From JANQOH01 sp965201155 (GTDB lineage: Bacteria; Pseudomonadota; Alphaproteobacteria; UBA7887), in the NCBI GenBank assembly GCA_965201155.1, contig OZ241752.1:2728001-2792000 (forward strand): DNA of 64,000 bases. The letters are read 5' to 3'. Under the pieces are notes generated by a model. That model was not told where the DNA came from. It did not search any database and saw nothing but the letters and a program-made list of their open reading frames with translations. A program made the position numbers and the translations under genes. Positions 51,206 through 59,101 of this stretch are shown here, piece by piece (the first letter of the stretch is position 1; each line of letters begins with the position of its first letter).

Positions 51206-53020
51206 ATGTTTGCGCAAAATCACAAGGCATTGTCAGGCGCTGTCGCCGGGGCGGTCGGGGCTGCCCTGTTTGCGGCGGCAGCGCTGGCCGGCGATGTCAC
51301 GCACGACCGCCTTGTCAACAGCGAGGCGGAGCCGGAGAACTGGCTCAATCATCACGGGAATTACGAGTCACACCGGTTCTCCAGCCTGGATGAGATCAAT
51401 CGCGACAATGTGGGTGACCTCAGGGTTGCGTTCACATGGGCCATGGGCGATACCCAGGGTGGCGGCAAGGATTTGATCGTATGGCCGTTTTCGGGTCTGG
51501 AAGGGACTCCGATCGCCGAAGACGGTTTCCTTTATCTCACCACCGGCTGGGGTGTGGTGACGAAGCTGGACGTGCGCAGCGGCGGGCCGCGCATGGTGTG
51601 GAAATACGACCCCAAGGCGGACCGCGACTATGCGCCGACGGTCACCTGCTGCGGCATCAACAATCGCGGCGCCGTATTCTATCGTGACCTGGTGATTTCC
51701 GGTGTCATCGACGGACGGCTGATCGCGCTGAACAAGAATGACGGCAGCCTGGTCTGGGAAGCGCAGGTCACCGATCCGGGCAATGCGGAAGTCATTACCG
51801 GCGCGCCGCTGATTGTCAGGGACACGGTGATTACCGGCATGGCCGGCGCTGAATTCGGTGTTCGCGGCTATCTTGAGGCGCGTGATGCGGGGACCGGCGA
51901 GTTTGTGTGGCGCACTTATACCATCCCGGGCGAGGGCGAACCGGGCAATGAGAGCTGGAAGGATGATTACGGTGCGTGGAAGACCGGCGGCGGTTCCACA
52001 TGGGTGACGGGTGCTTATGACCCCGATCTGAATCTGGTTTTCTGGGGCACGGCCAATCCCGGACCCGACTGGGACAATGCGTACCGCCCCGGCGACAATC
52101 TGTGGACCGACAGTTCGATCGCGGTCGACGCGGATACGGGTGAATTCAAGTGGGGCTTCCAGCACACGCCCAACGATCCGTATGACTACGATTCGGTAGC
52201 CGAGCACACGCTGGTTGACGGCATGATCAACGGCAAGTTCGAGAAGGCCGTGCTTCATGCCAACCGCAACGGATATGCCTATGCGCTGGACCGCCACACC
52301 GGCAAGTTCATCTGGGGCACGCAATTCGTCAAGCGGCTGAACTGGACGGACGGTCTGGACGCGAACGGGCGTCCGGTGTCCTACGATCCGTCAGTTGATA
52401 TCCAGACCTACAATCCCGGCACGGCCGCCGCGCGCGGCAATGCGACAGAGGGTCGCGGCGAGATTGAAGGCTTTGTCTGCCCGGCGCATACGGGCGGCAA
52501 GAACTGGCCGCCGACGGCGTATAATCCGCACACCAACTACTACTACATTCCGGTCATCGAGAGCTGCAACAAGGCGTTTGCCGAGGTGACCATTCCCGGT
52601 ATGCACAAGCCGCGCGACCTGTTCCTGGGCGGTGCGCCGTTCTTTGATTTCTCGGGACCGCATGGCCGTATCACCGGCAGCGTCACCGCGATCAATGTGG
52701 CGACCGGCATGGTGGTCGAGAAATATGAGACGACCTATCCGCTGCTTGGCGGAATTCTGACCACGGCGGGCGGTCTTGTCTTCACCGGCCTCGCGGAAGG
52801 CGAGGTTGTCGCCCTCGACGCCAAGACGCTGGAGGAATTGTGGCGATTTGAGACCGGTTCGGCAATCAACGCACCGCCGATGACCTTTGCGGTCAACGGC
52901 AAGCAGTATATTGCCATCGAAGTGGGCCTTGGCGGCGCGTGGCCGCAGTGGTTCACCGACTCGACGCCTGAACTCAAGACGGCGGTGCCGAGCAACGTTC
53001 TTTACGTATTCTCGCTTTAG
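51206..53020 (+). CDS. PQQ-dependent alcohol dehydrogenase, lanthanide-type active site
   Basis: 604-residue periplasmic quinoprotein with a signal peptide (about residues 1-29, ending AALAGD) and an eight-bladed propeller. The vicinal disulfide that packs on PQQ is Cys148-Cys149 (TVTCCGINNRG). The catalytic Asp327 sits in PNDPYDYDSVAEH; Asp329, two residues on, is the extra ligand that marks lanthanide-dependent enzymes such as XoxF, ExaF and PedH, where Ca-enzymes have Ala. It would oxidise alcohols or aldehydes and pass electrons to a cytochrome c. ATG 51206 follows GGGAGGAAGGAAG. Substrate unknown. Confidence 0.88.
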   Translation: MFAQNHKALSGAVAGAVGAALFAAAALAGDVTHDRLVNSEAEPENWLNHHGNYESHRFSSLDEINRDNVGDLRVAFTWAMGDTQGGGKDLIVWPFSGLEGTPIAEDGFLYLTTGWGVVTKLDVRSGGPRMVWKYDPKADRDYAPTVTCCGINNRGAVFYRDLVISGVIDGRLIALNKNDGSLVWEAQVTDPGNAEVITGAPLIVRDTVITGMAGAEFGVRGYLEARDAGTGEFVWRTYTIPGEGEPGNESWKDDYGAWKTGGGSTWVTGAYDPDLNLVFWGTANPGPDWDNAYRPGDNLWTDSSIAVDADTGEFKWGFQHTPNDPYDYDSVAEHTLVDGMINGKFEKAVLHANRNGYAYALDRHTGKFIWGTQFVKRLNWTDGLDANGRPVSYDPSVDIQTYNPGTAAARGNATEGRGEIEGFVCPAHTGGKNWPPTAYNPHTNYYYIPVIESCNKAFAEVTIPGMHKPRDLFLGGAPFFDFSGPHGRITGSVTAINVATGMVVEKYETTYPLLGGILTTAGGLVFTGLAEGEVVALDAKTLEELWRFETGSAINAPPMTFAVNGKQYIAIEVGLGGAWPQWFTDSTPELKTAVPSNVLYVFSL

Positions 53021-53043
53021 GCCGGCGTCCAGCGCCATGTGCG

Positions 53044-53082
53044 GAAGCGGGCCGGTTCGCCGGCCCGCTTCTTTTCTGTTTT
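53044..53082 (+). terminator. Intrinsic terminator after the PQQ dehydrogenase
   Basis: A perfect 12-bp stem, GAAGCGGGCCGG (53044-53055) and CCGGCCCGCTTC (53060-53071), TTCG tetraloop, then TTTTCTGTTTT. This is the clearest Rho-independent terminator in the window. It lies between the dehydrogenase and the downstream cytochrome. Confidence 0.88.
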
Positions 53083-53153
53083 CCCGCGCCGGGTTTCCGG
53101 CTAGCATCGCGCGGAGGTGATTTCCCCGCGAACTCCGGAGACTCGAGAGCGTC

Positions 53154-53555
53154 ATGAGCTTGCTTGTTCCCTGCGCCCCGGGGCGCGGCCGCGCTGCCGG
53201 CAGTTTTCCCCGTATTCTCTTCTGCGGCGCGCTGGCCTTGAGCATCGGATTCACCGCCGTGCAGGCCGATGCCGACATTCCGCGCCGCGATCCAGCGGAA
53301 ACCTTTGCCGATGCCTGCGCGAGCTGCCACAAGGGGGATGGCCGCGGCGGCCCCGGCTATGGCGGCTATGCAGCGAATTTGCGGATAACGGCGCTGACGG
53401 CGGAGGAGATCGTGGAAGTTCTCGTCACCGGGCGCCAGGACCGCGGCATGCCGACATTCGACGGGGTTATCGAACCCGGCGAGATGATGGATGTGGCAGT
53501 GTTCGTGCTGACCGAATTGCGTGATCCTCCCGAGGGGGAAGAGGCGGCGGAGTAG
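53154..53555 (+). CDS. Small c-type cytochrome
   Basis: 133 residues. An N-terminal hydrophobic segment (about residues 18-38, ending VQADAD) should direct export. One haem c site, CASCHK (Cys55, Cys58, His59), and a likely Met ligand at Met99 in DRGMPTFDGVI. The C-terminus is acidic (PPEGEEAAE), suited to docking with a basic partner. Position suggests it accepts electrons from the upstream PQQ dehydrogenase, but a strong terminator separates the genes. Confidence 0.85.
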   Translation: MSLLVPCAPGRGRAAGSFPRILFCGALALSIGFTAVQADADIPRRDPAETFADACASCHKGDGRGGPGYGGYAANLRITALTAEEIVEVLVTGRQDRGMPTFDGVIEPGEMMDVAVFVLTELRDPPEGEEAAE

Positions 53556-53596
53556 CGACCTCCGATTCCCTGCTGCTGCGCAGTTGCGCGGCGGCG

Positions 53597-54022
53597 TCAG
53601 CGGGGGGTGTTGCGGGCCTCGGCCAGTTGCTCGGAGGACATTTTCTCTTCCAGCCGCTCGCGCCAGGGTTCGAGATATTCGTCACCTGCCTGGATGGCGT
53701 CGGTCAGCCAGATATGGGCCTGCACATAGTCGTGATGGGTGCCCTCGCCCATCTGGACGTAGATCATCTTGAGCAGCATGCGGCCGCCGCGATAGCCGGC
53801 GCTTCGTGAGCGAAGCGCCCATTCCCTGGCTGCGGAAAGATCGCCTTTTTCCCGCCCTTCGGCATAGGCTTCGCGGCCAACCATGTACATGGCCATGGGA
53901 TCGCCGTTTTCGGCCTTGCAGAGATTTCCTTCCGGCCCGGCGGGGCAGCGTGATTCCGCGACCGCCGGCGCCGCCGCAAGCGAAACAACCAGTGCAAGAT
54001 ATCCGAACCAGGCGTTTTTCAT
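53597..54022 (-). CDS. Sel1-like repeat protein, secreted
   Basis: 141 residues. Signal peptide MKNAWFGYLALVVSLAAAP with cleavage near AVAES, then Sel1/TPR-like helices: AAREWALRSRSAGYRGGR and YVQAHIWLTDAIQAGDEY (the AHIWL segment is typical of Sel1 repeats). Such proteins are adaptors; no partner is known. Two cysteines (CPAGPEGNLC) near the N-terminus could form a disulfide. ATG 54022 is preferred over an in-frame GTG four codons upstream. It converges with the cytochrome gene. Confidence 0.7.
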   Translation of the reverse strand: MKNAWFGYLALVVSLAAAPAVAESRCPAGPEGNLCKAENGDPMAMYMVGREAYAEGREKGDLSAAREWALRSRSAGYRGGRMLLKMIYVQMGEGTHHDYVQAHIWLTDAIQAGDEYLEPWRERLEEKMSSEQLAEARNTPR

Positions 54023-54066
54023 TGTTGTTCTCACTTCGCTGACTGGGTTTAACGGCGTTTCGGCAT

Positions 54067-54134
54067 GCCCGGCCCATTATCGCCGGGCGGCGCGCGAGGT
54101 CAAACGGAGGTGGCGGCGGGGCAGGCCCCGCCGC
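54067..54134 (-). terminator. Two tandem GC hairpins downstream of the acyl-CoA dehydrogenase gene
   Basis: Stem one: GCCCGGC (54067-54073) and GCCGGGC (54082-54088). Stem two: GCGGCGGGGC (54113-54122) and GCCCCGCCGC (54125-54134), directly after the dehydrogenase stop on the minus strand. No T-run follows either, so efficient intrinsic termination is uncertain. Confidence 0.4.
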
Positions 54135-54141
54135 GGCAGGG

Positions 54142-55347
54142 TCAATTGTGACGGCGCAGTTCGAGGCGGGCGATCTGGTTGCGGTGCACTTCGTCCGGGC
54201 CGTCGGCAAGGCGCAGCACGCGGGCGTGCGCATAGGCGGAGGCAAGACCGAAATCGCTGGTTACGCCGCCGCCGCCGTGGACCTGGAGCGCCCAGTCGAT
54301 GACCTGGCACGCCATGATCGGTGCGGCCACCTTGATCATGGCGATTTCCTTGCGCGCTTCCTTGTTGCCCACCGTATCCATCATGTAGGCGGCCTTGAGG
54401 ACCAGCAGGCGCGCCTGGTCGATCATGATGCGGGATTCAGCGATGCGCTCCTGGGTCACGGTCTGCTCGGAGACCGGGCGGCCGAAGGCGATGCGCGACT
54501 TGGCGCGCTTGCACATTTTCTCGAGCGCGCGTTCGGCCTGGCCGATCAGCCTCATGCAGTGGTGGATACGGCCCGGGCCGAGGCGCCCCTGGGCGATCTC
54601 GAAGCCGCGGCCTTCGCCCAGAAGCATGTTCGAGGCCGGAACACGCACATCGGTGAACAGCATTTCAGCATGGCCGTGCGGCGCATCGTCATAGCCGAAC
54701 ACCGGCAGCCAGCGGACGATCTCCACCCCCGCTGCGTCCATGGGAACGAGGATCATGGATTGCTGCTTGTGGCGGTCCGGATTGTTGGGGTCTGATTTCC
54801 CCATGAAAATCATAATCTTGCAGCGCGGGTCCGGGGCCCCGGAGGTCCACCATTTGCGGCCGTTGATCACGTAGTGGTCACCGTCGCGCTGGATGCGGGA
54901 CTCGATATTGGTAGCGTCAGATGATGCTACATCCGGCTCCGTCATCGCGAAGGCGGAGCGAATTTTGCCCTCCAGCAGCGGTTCCAGCCACTGCTCTTTC
55001 TGTTCCGGCGTGCCGTAACGCTCCAGCACTTCCATATTGCCGGTATCGGGCGCCGAACAGTTGAATACTTCGGGTGCGTAGGGCGAACGGCCCATGATTT
55101 CGCAAAGGGGCGCGTATTCGAGATTGTTCAGCCCGCCGCCGCGCTCGGACTCGGGGAGGAACAGGTTCCACAAGCCTGCTTTGCGCGCCTTGATCTTCAA
55201 TTCATCGAGTATTGGCGGCGGGGTCCAGCGCCCGCCTTCCTCAATCTGTCTCGTGAACGTGTCTTCATTGGGATAGATATGCTCGTCCATGAAGGACGAG
55301 ACCCATTCCTGCAATGCTTTCACCTTATCGGAATATTCAAAGTCCAT
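54142..55347 (-). CDS. Acyl-CoA dehydrogenase
   Basis: 401-residue FAD flavoenzyme that makes an alpha,beta double bond in an acyl-CoA. FAD/substrate segments: FAMTEPDVASSDATNIES, INGRKWWTSGAPDPRCK and FGRPVSEQTVTQERIAESRI; the C-terminus LQVHGGGGVTSDFGLASAY then RLADGPDEVHRNQIARLEL resembles ACAD10/11-like enzymes rather than short-chain ones. Chain length cannot be assigned. It lies 54 bases after the HIBADH-like gene and is probably in the same transcript. Confidence 0.9.
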   Translation of the reverse strand: MDFEYSDKVKALQEWVSSFMDEHIYPNEDTFTRQIEEGGRWTPPPILDELKIKARKAGLWNLFLPESERGGGLNNLEYAPLCEIMGRSPYAPEVFNCSAPDTGNMEVLERYGTPEQKEQWLEPLLEGKIRSAFAMTEPDVASSDATNIESRIQRDGDHYVINGRKWWTSGAPDPRCKIMIFMGKSDPNNPDRHKQQSMILVPMDAAGVEIVRWLPVFGYDDAPHGHAEMLFTDVRVPASNMLLGEGRGFEIAQGRLGPGRIHHCMRLIGQAERALEKMCKRAKSRIAFGRPVSEQTVTQERIAESRIMIDQARLLVLKAAYMMDTVGNKEARKEIAMIKVAAPIMACQVIDWALQVHGGGGVTSDFGLASAYAHARVLRLADGPDEVHRNQIARLELRRHN

Positions 55348-55401
55348 GGACTGTTCCCCCTTGGTCTGTTTTGTCCTGTTGCATCTGTCATTTCAGCGTA
55401 G

Positions 55402-56274
55402 TCAGCGGTCGATTGCCTTGATCAGGGCGGGGTAATAGGCTTCGCCATAGCCAAGAGCGATCGCTTCGTCGAGTCTGGCGCGCGCGGTTTCGGCGCCGGG
55501 CGCGTTCACTCCGGCCTCCCGCGCCGCCTCGAGAGCGCAATCCAGGTCCTTGAGAGCCTGGACGCAGGAATGCGCGCGCAGCGGGAATTCTTCCGGCAAC
55601 AGCGCCTTCATGGCGTGATTGCGGAGCGCGAAACTGTCGGCGGAACCCTCTGCCAGCGCGGCGAGCAGCGTGCTTCCTTCCACGCCGTGGCGGCGGGCTA
55701 TGGTGAGCGCTTCGGCAAGCGCAGCGACGGTTTCCATGAGCACCATATTGTTCATGAGTTTCACGATCTGGCCAGCGCCGACGTCGCCGCAATGGGTGAT
55801 GTCGGTGGCGAAGCAGGCGAGAAAGGGTCGCACGCGCGCGCAAATTTCCGGCGACCCGCCCATCATGGCGGCAAGCGTTCCGGCTTGTGCGGCGGCGCGC
55901 GTGCGCGCGACCGGCGCGTCGATGAACACGGCGTCCGCTTCCGCGAAGCGGCGGGCGAGGCGGCGCGTGAGGGCAAGCGGCGCCGTGGAACAGTCGGCGA
56001 TAATCTGCCCCGCGCCGGCGACGCCCAGCAATTCGCCTGCCACGGTCTCGATTTCGGCGCCGCCCGGCAGGGACAGGAAGACCAGATCTGCGCTCTTGCC
56101 GACTTCGGCGACGCTGTGTGCCGCGGAGACCCCGTGTGCCGCAAGGCGCTTCAGCGGCTCGGGGTTCAGGTCATGGGCAATGACCGGCCGGCCCGCCTTG
56201 CGCGCGAGGTGCCCGCACATGGGCGCACCCATGGTGCCGAGGCCGATGAATCCGAGGCGGGATATGTCACGCAT
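55402..56274 (-). CDS. 3-hydroxyisobutyrate dehydrogenase-family protein
   Basis: 290-residue beta-hydroxyacid dehydrogenase. NAD(P) motif LGFIGLGTMGAPMCGHL at the N-terminus; DCSTAPLALTRRLA in place of the usual D-S/G motif; DAPVARTRAAAQAG substrate motif; catalytic Lys in GAGQIVKLMNNM. Family substrates include 3-hydroxyisobutyrate, tartronate semialdehyde and gamma-hydroxybutyrate. The start overlaps the TcuA-like gene end by eight bases, so the pair is coupled. The actual substrate is unknown. Confidence 0.85.
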   Translation of the reverse strand: MRDISRLGFIGLGTMGAPMCGHLARKAGRPVIAHDLNPEPLKRLAAHGVSAAHSVAEVGKSADLVFLSLPGGAEIETVAGELLGVAGAGQIIADCSTAPLALTRRLARRFAEADAVFIDAPVARTRAAAQAGTLAAMMGGSPEICARVRPFLACFATDITHCGDVGAGQIVKLMNNMVLMETVAALAEALTIARRHGVEGSTLLAALAEGSADSFALRNHAMKALLPEEFPLRAHSCVQALKDLDCALEAAREAGVNAPGAETARARLDEAIALGYGEAYYPALIKAIDR

Positions 56275-57796
56275 CGGATTGTCCGTTGCCGGCGGCGGAA
56301 TTCAACGCGAAGCGCGCGGCGCCGTGGCCCGCGATACGGCCGAACACTGCGCCGGCGGTGAGGCCGGCGCCGCCGGGATAGTTGAAATAGAACAGATCGC
56401 CGACCATTTCGCCGGCGGCATAAAGTCCGGGAATAGCGGCGCCGTCGGTATCAAGCACGCGAGCTTGCGGGGTGATGGCGACGCCGCCAAAGGTGAATGT
56501 GATGCCGCAGGTGACCGCGAACGCCTTGTATGGCGGTGTATCGAGCGGGTTGGCCCAATTGCTTTTCGGCACCCGCAGGCCAGATGTTGCGCGGCCATCC
56601 TTGACGGTCGGGTTGAACGGTACATCGCGTTGCACGGCGCGGTTGAAGTCGTGAACCGTATGCAGGAAACGCGCGCTGTCCACACCCTCGAGCTTTGCGG
56701 CCAGTGCTTCCAGCGTGTCGGCCTGGGCGCGTGTGACCTGGCGGATGCGGTATTCATCGCGCAGCAGGTGGTCGACCTTGGCGTCGAATATCTGCCATGC
56801 GAACTGGCCCGGCTGTCCCAGCACCACGCGCCCATAGCGGGCATAGGTATAGTTGCGGAAATCGGCGCCTTCGTCGCAGAAGCGTTCGCCGTGCGCATTG
56901 ACCATGATGCCGAAGGGGTAGCTGTGCTTCTGAAAGCCGTCGCCGATGGCGAGGTCGCCAAAGGGCGGGGCATTGCGGTCCCAGCCGACGGCGTGGCAGC
57001 CGGACCAGTTGCCGGCGGGCAGGGCGCCGGCGTCGAGCGCCATGCGCAGCCCGTCCCCGGTGTTGAAGCGGCTGCCGCGCACCTTGGCAAGGTCCCATCC
57101 CGGGCCGAGATAGCGGGTGCGCCATTCGGTATTGGCTTCGAAACCGCCGGCGGCGAGCACCACTGCGCCGGCGGTCAGGGTCTGCACTTGTCCGCCGCAG
57201 CGGATGCGCACCCCGGCAGCGCGCGGTCCATCCATGATGAGGTCTGTGGCGCGGGCGCCATAGCGTATGTCCACGCCGCTGCGGGCGGCGGCGGCGAATT
57301 CTGCCTCGACCAGCCCCGGTCCGCCGCCCCAGGCTTCGAGGGTGAGGCCGCCCCAGAAACGATAGCGTCCGTCCACCTTGAACGCCTGGCGGGAATACAT
57401 GGGCATGAAGCGCACGCCGTTGGCGCGCATCCAGGCAAGGGTGGGGTGGCTCTGACTGACGAGCACTTCCACGAGATCGGGGTTGGCGCGGTATTGGGTG
57501 ATGCGCGCCATGTCATCGAAGAACTCGTCGGCGGGGTAGGCTCCGAAATCGGTGGTTTCACGTTCCCCGGGTGTAATGTCGGGCGCGAGTTTCAGGATGT
57601 CGTCGGGACCGTCGTAGGCCACGCGCATGGCGCCGGCGGTGAAGCGGGTATTGCCGCCGCGCTGGTCTTCCGGCGCACGTTCGAGCACCAGTACGGAAGC
57701 GCCGCGCTCACGCGCCGCGAGGGCGGCGCACATGCCGGCATTGCCGGCGCCGACCACGATGACATCGCGGTGCTGCGGGTTGGCGGATTGCGTCAT
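56267..57796 (-). CDS. FAD-dependent dehydrogenase, TcuA/fumarate-reductase-flavoprotein-like
   Basis: 509-residue flavoprotein. ADP-binding motif VIVVGAGNAGMCAALAARERG, RGGNTRFTAGAMRVA, a capping domain in the middle, and the late FAD motif IPGLYAAGEMVGDLFYFNYPG. TcuA oxidises tricarballylate to cis-aconitate; this relative has the same GITFTFGGVAI region. TcuB, the iron-sulfur/haem partner, is not adjacent, so the acid substrate and electron acceptor are uncertain. Ketosteroid-dehydrogenase-like flavoproteins are the alternative. First gene of a TcuA-HIBADH-acyl-CoA dehydrogenase group. Confidence 0.75.
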   Translation of the reverse strand: MTQSANPQHRDVIVVGAGNAGMCAALAARERGASVLVLERAPEDQRGGNTRFTAGAMRVAYDGPDDILKLAPDITPGERETTDFGAYPADEFFDDMARITQYRANPDLVEVLVSQSHPTLAWMRANGVRFMPMYSRQAFKVDGRYRFWGGLTLEAWGGGPGLVEAEFAAAARSGVDIRYGARATDLIMDGPRAAGVRIRCGGQVQTLTAGAVVLAAGGFEANTEWRTRYLGPGWDLAKVRGSRFNTGDGLRMALDAGALPAGNWSGCHAVGWDRNAPPFGDLAIGDGFQKHSYPFGIMVNAHGERFCDEGADFRNYTYARYGRVVLGQPGQFAWQIFDAKVDHLLRDEYRIRQVTRAQADTLEALAAKLEGVDSARFLHTVHDFNRAVQRDVPFNPTVKDGRATSGLRVPKSNWANPLDTPPYKAFAVTCGITFTFGGVAITPQARVLDTDGAAIPGLYAAGEMVGDLFYFNYPGGAGLTAGAVFGRIAGHGAARFALNSAAGNGQSDA

Positions 57797-57926
57797 GAAT
57801 TGTGGGGGCAGGCAGCCTGTTATCCGAACGTTCCGAGCGCGGCACCGCTTATATCACACCGGGAAGATATGGTCGCGTCATTTCGTGCCCGTCAGGGGCA
57901 GGGTGGTCATGCGCTGCGGGCGGAGG
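57797..57926. other. Gap between rodA and the TcuA-like gene
   Basis: 130 bases. It must end the rod-shape transcript and start the TcuA-like one. A short 5-bp hairpin (TGCCC/GGGCA) lies near 57889-57904 downstream of rodA. A TATAAG-like -10 candidate reads on the minus strand near 57850, without a clear -35 box. Confidence 0.3.
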
Positions 57927-59087
57927 TCACTCCTGTTCGTCTTCGGTACCGACGGCATTGCGGCCGATCGCCACGTCGCGGTGGACCCAGACGGAGAGAA
58001 GCAGACCAAGGCCGATCATGACGGTCAGCATTGCGGTACCGCCATAGGAAATCAACGGCAGGGGCACGCCAACCACGGGTATGACACCGGTGACCATGGC
58101 CACGTTGATGAACACATAGAGGAACAGCGTCGTTGTCAGTCCGACTCCAAGAAGGCGGCCGAACTGGCTGCGTGCGCGCAGGGCTATGGCGATGCCGTAG
58201 GCGAAGATGAGCAGATAGAGCAGAAGAAGGAAACCGGCGCCGGCAAGGCCGAATTCTTCGGCGAGCATGGTGAAGATGAAGTCGGTCTGGCGTTCGGGCA
58301 GGAAGTTCAGATGGCTTTGGGTGCCGGAGAGGAAGCCCTTTCCGAAGAGGCCGCCCGATCCCAGGGCGATCTTCGACTGCATGATGTGATAGCCGGCGCC
58401 GAGGGGATCGGTTGACGGGTCGACGAAGGTCAGGACCCGGCGGCGCTGATAGTCGTGGAGCATGTTCCACACGACCGGGGTAGCCCCGGCGGCGGCGGCG
58501 CCGACGAGGGCGAATTTCCACCAGCGCACGCCGGCCACGAACATGAGTGCGGTGGCGGCCAGCACCAGCATCATGGATGTTCCCAGGTCGGGTTGGCGCA
58601 GTACCAGCAAGGTGGGGAGGGCGATGAGCGCGAGGGGCGGTACGAGCAGCGTCACGCGGCCCACCTCTTCATGGCTGAGGCTGTGAAAATAACGCGCCAG
58701 CGCGAGCACCAGGGTGATCTTCATCAGTTCCGACGGCTGCAACTGGATCACCTTGAGATCGACCCAGCGCTGCGCGCCCATGCCGATGCTGCCCATGATC
58801 TCGACCGCGATGAGCAGGGCGAGCGTGATGCCATAGAGCGTGTAGGCGTGGCGCATCCAGAAGCGGAGGTCGATGATCGCGGTTGTCAGCATGATGACGA
58901 GGCAGACGCCAAAGCGGATGAGCTGGCGCTGGCTCCACAGCCCGAACGAACCGTCGGCAGCCGAATAGAGCATGGCGAAGCCGACGCAGGCGATGGCGAT
59001 GACGATGACGACCAGCGGCCAGCTGACCTCGCCAACCCGGTCGAACAGCGTCATCTGCCGCTGTTTGAGGTTGCTTCCCAGTGCCAT
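57927..59087 (-). CDS. rodA: Rod-shape peptidoglycan glycosyltransferase RodA
   Basis: 386-residue SEDS polymerase with about ten transmembrane helices. It polymerises lipid II during elongation with PBP2. SEDS motifs: GAQRWVDLKVIQLQPSELMK, RQPDLGTSMML, FLPERQTDFIFTMLAEEFGL and the final LPLISYGGTAMLTVMIGLG. ATG 59087 lies 14 bases after the mrdA stop; the frame is open further upstream, but that part overlaps mrdA and is not SEDS-like. Last gene of the mreB-mreC-mreD-mrdA-rodA group. Confidence 0.95.
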   Translation of the reverse strand: MALGSNLKQRQMTLFDRVGEVSWPLVVIVIAIACVGFAMLYSAADGSFGLWSQRQLIRFGVCLVIMLTTAIIDLRFWMRHAYTLYGITLALLIAVEIMGSIGMGAQRWVDLKVIQLQPSELMKITLVLALARYFHSLSHEEVGRVTLLVPPLALIALPTLLVLRQPDLGTSMMLVLAATALMFVAGVRWWKFALVGAAAAGATPVVWNMLHDYQRRRVLTFVDPSTDPLGAGYHIMQSKIALGSGGLFGKGFLSGTQSHLNFLPERQTDFIFTMLAEEFGLAGAGFLLLLYLLIFAYGIAIALRARSQFGRLLGVGLTTTLFLYVFINVAMVTGVIPVVGVPLPLISYGGTAMLTVMIGLGLLLSVWVHRDVAIGRNAVGTEDEQE

Positions 59088-59101
59088 GGCGGCGGGGCTG
59101 T

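Noticed and set aside
55619..58021. 800-codon open frame on the plus strand
   Set aside because: It is antisense to the HIBADH and TcuA-like genes. Its product lacks any family motif and shows the low-complexity Ala/Gly/Arg pattern of GC-rich shadow frames.
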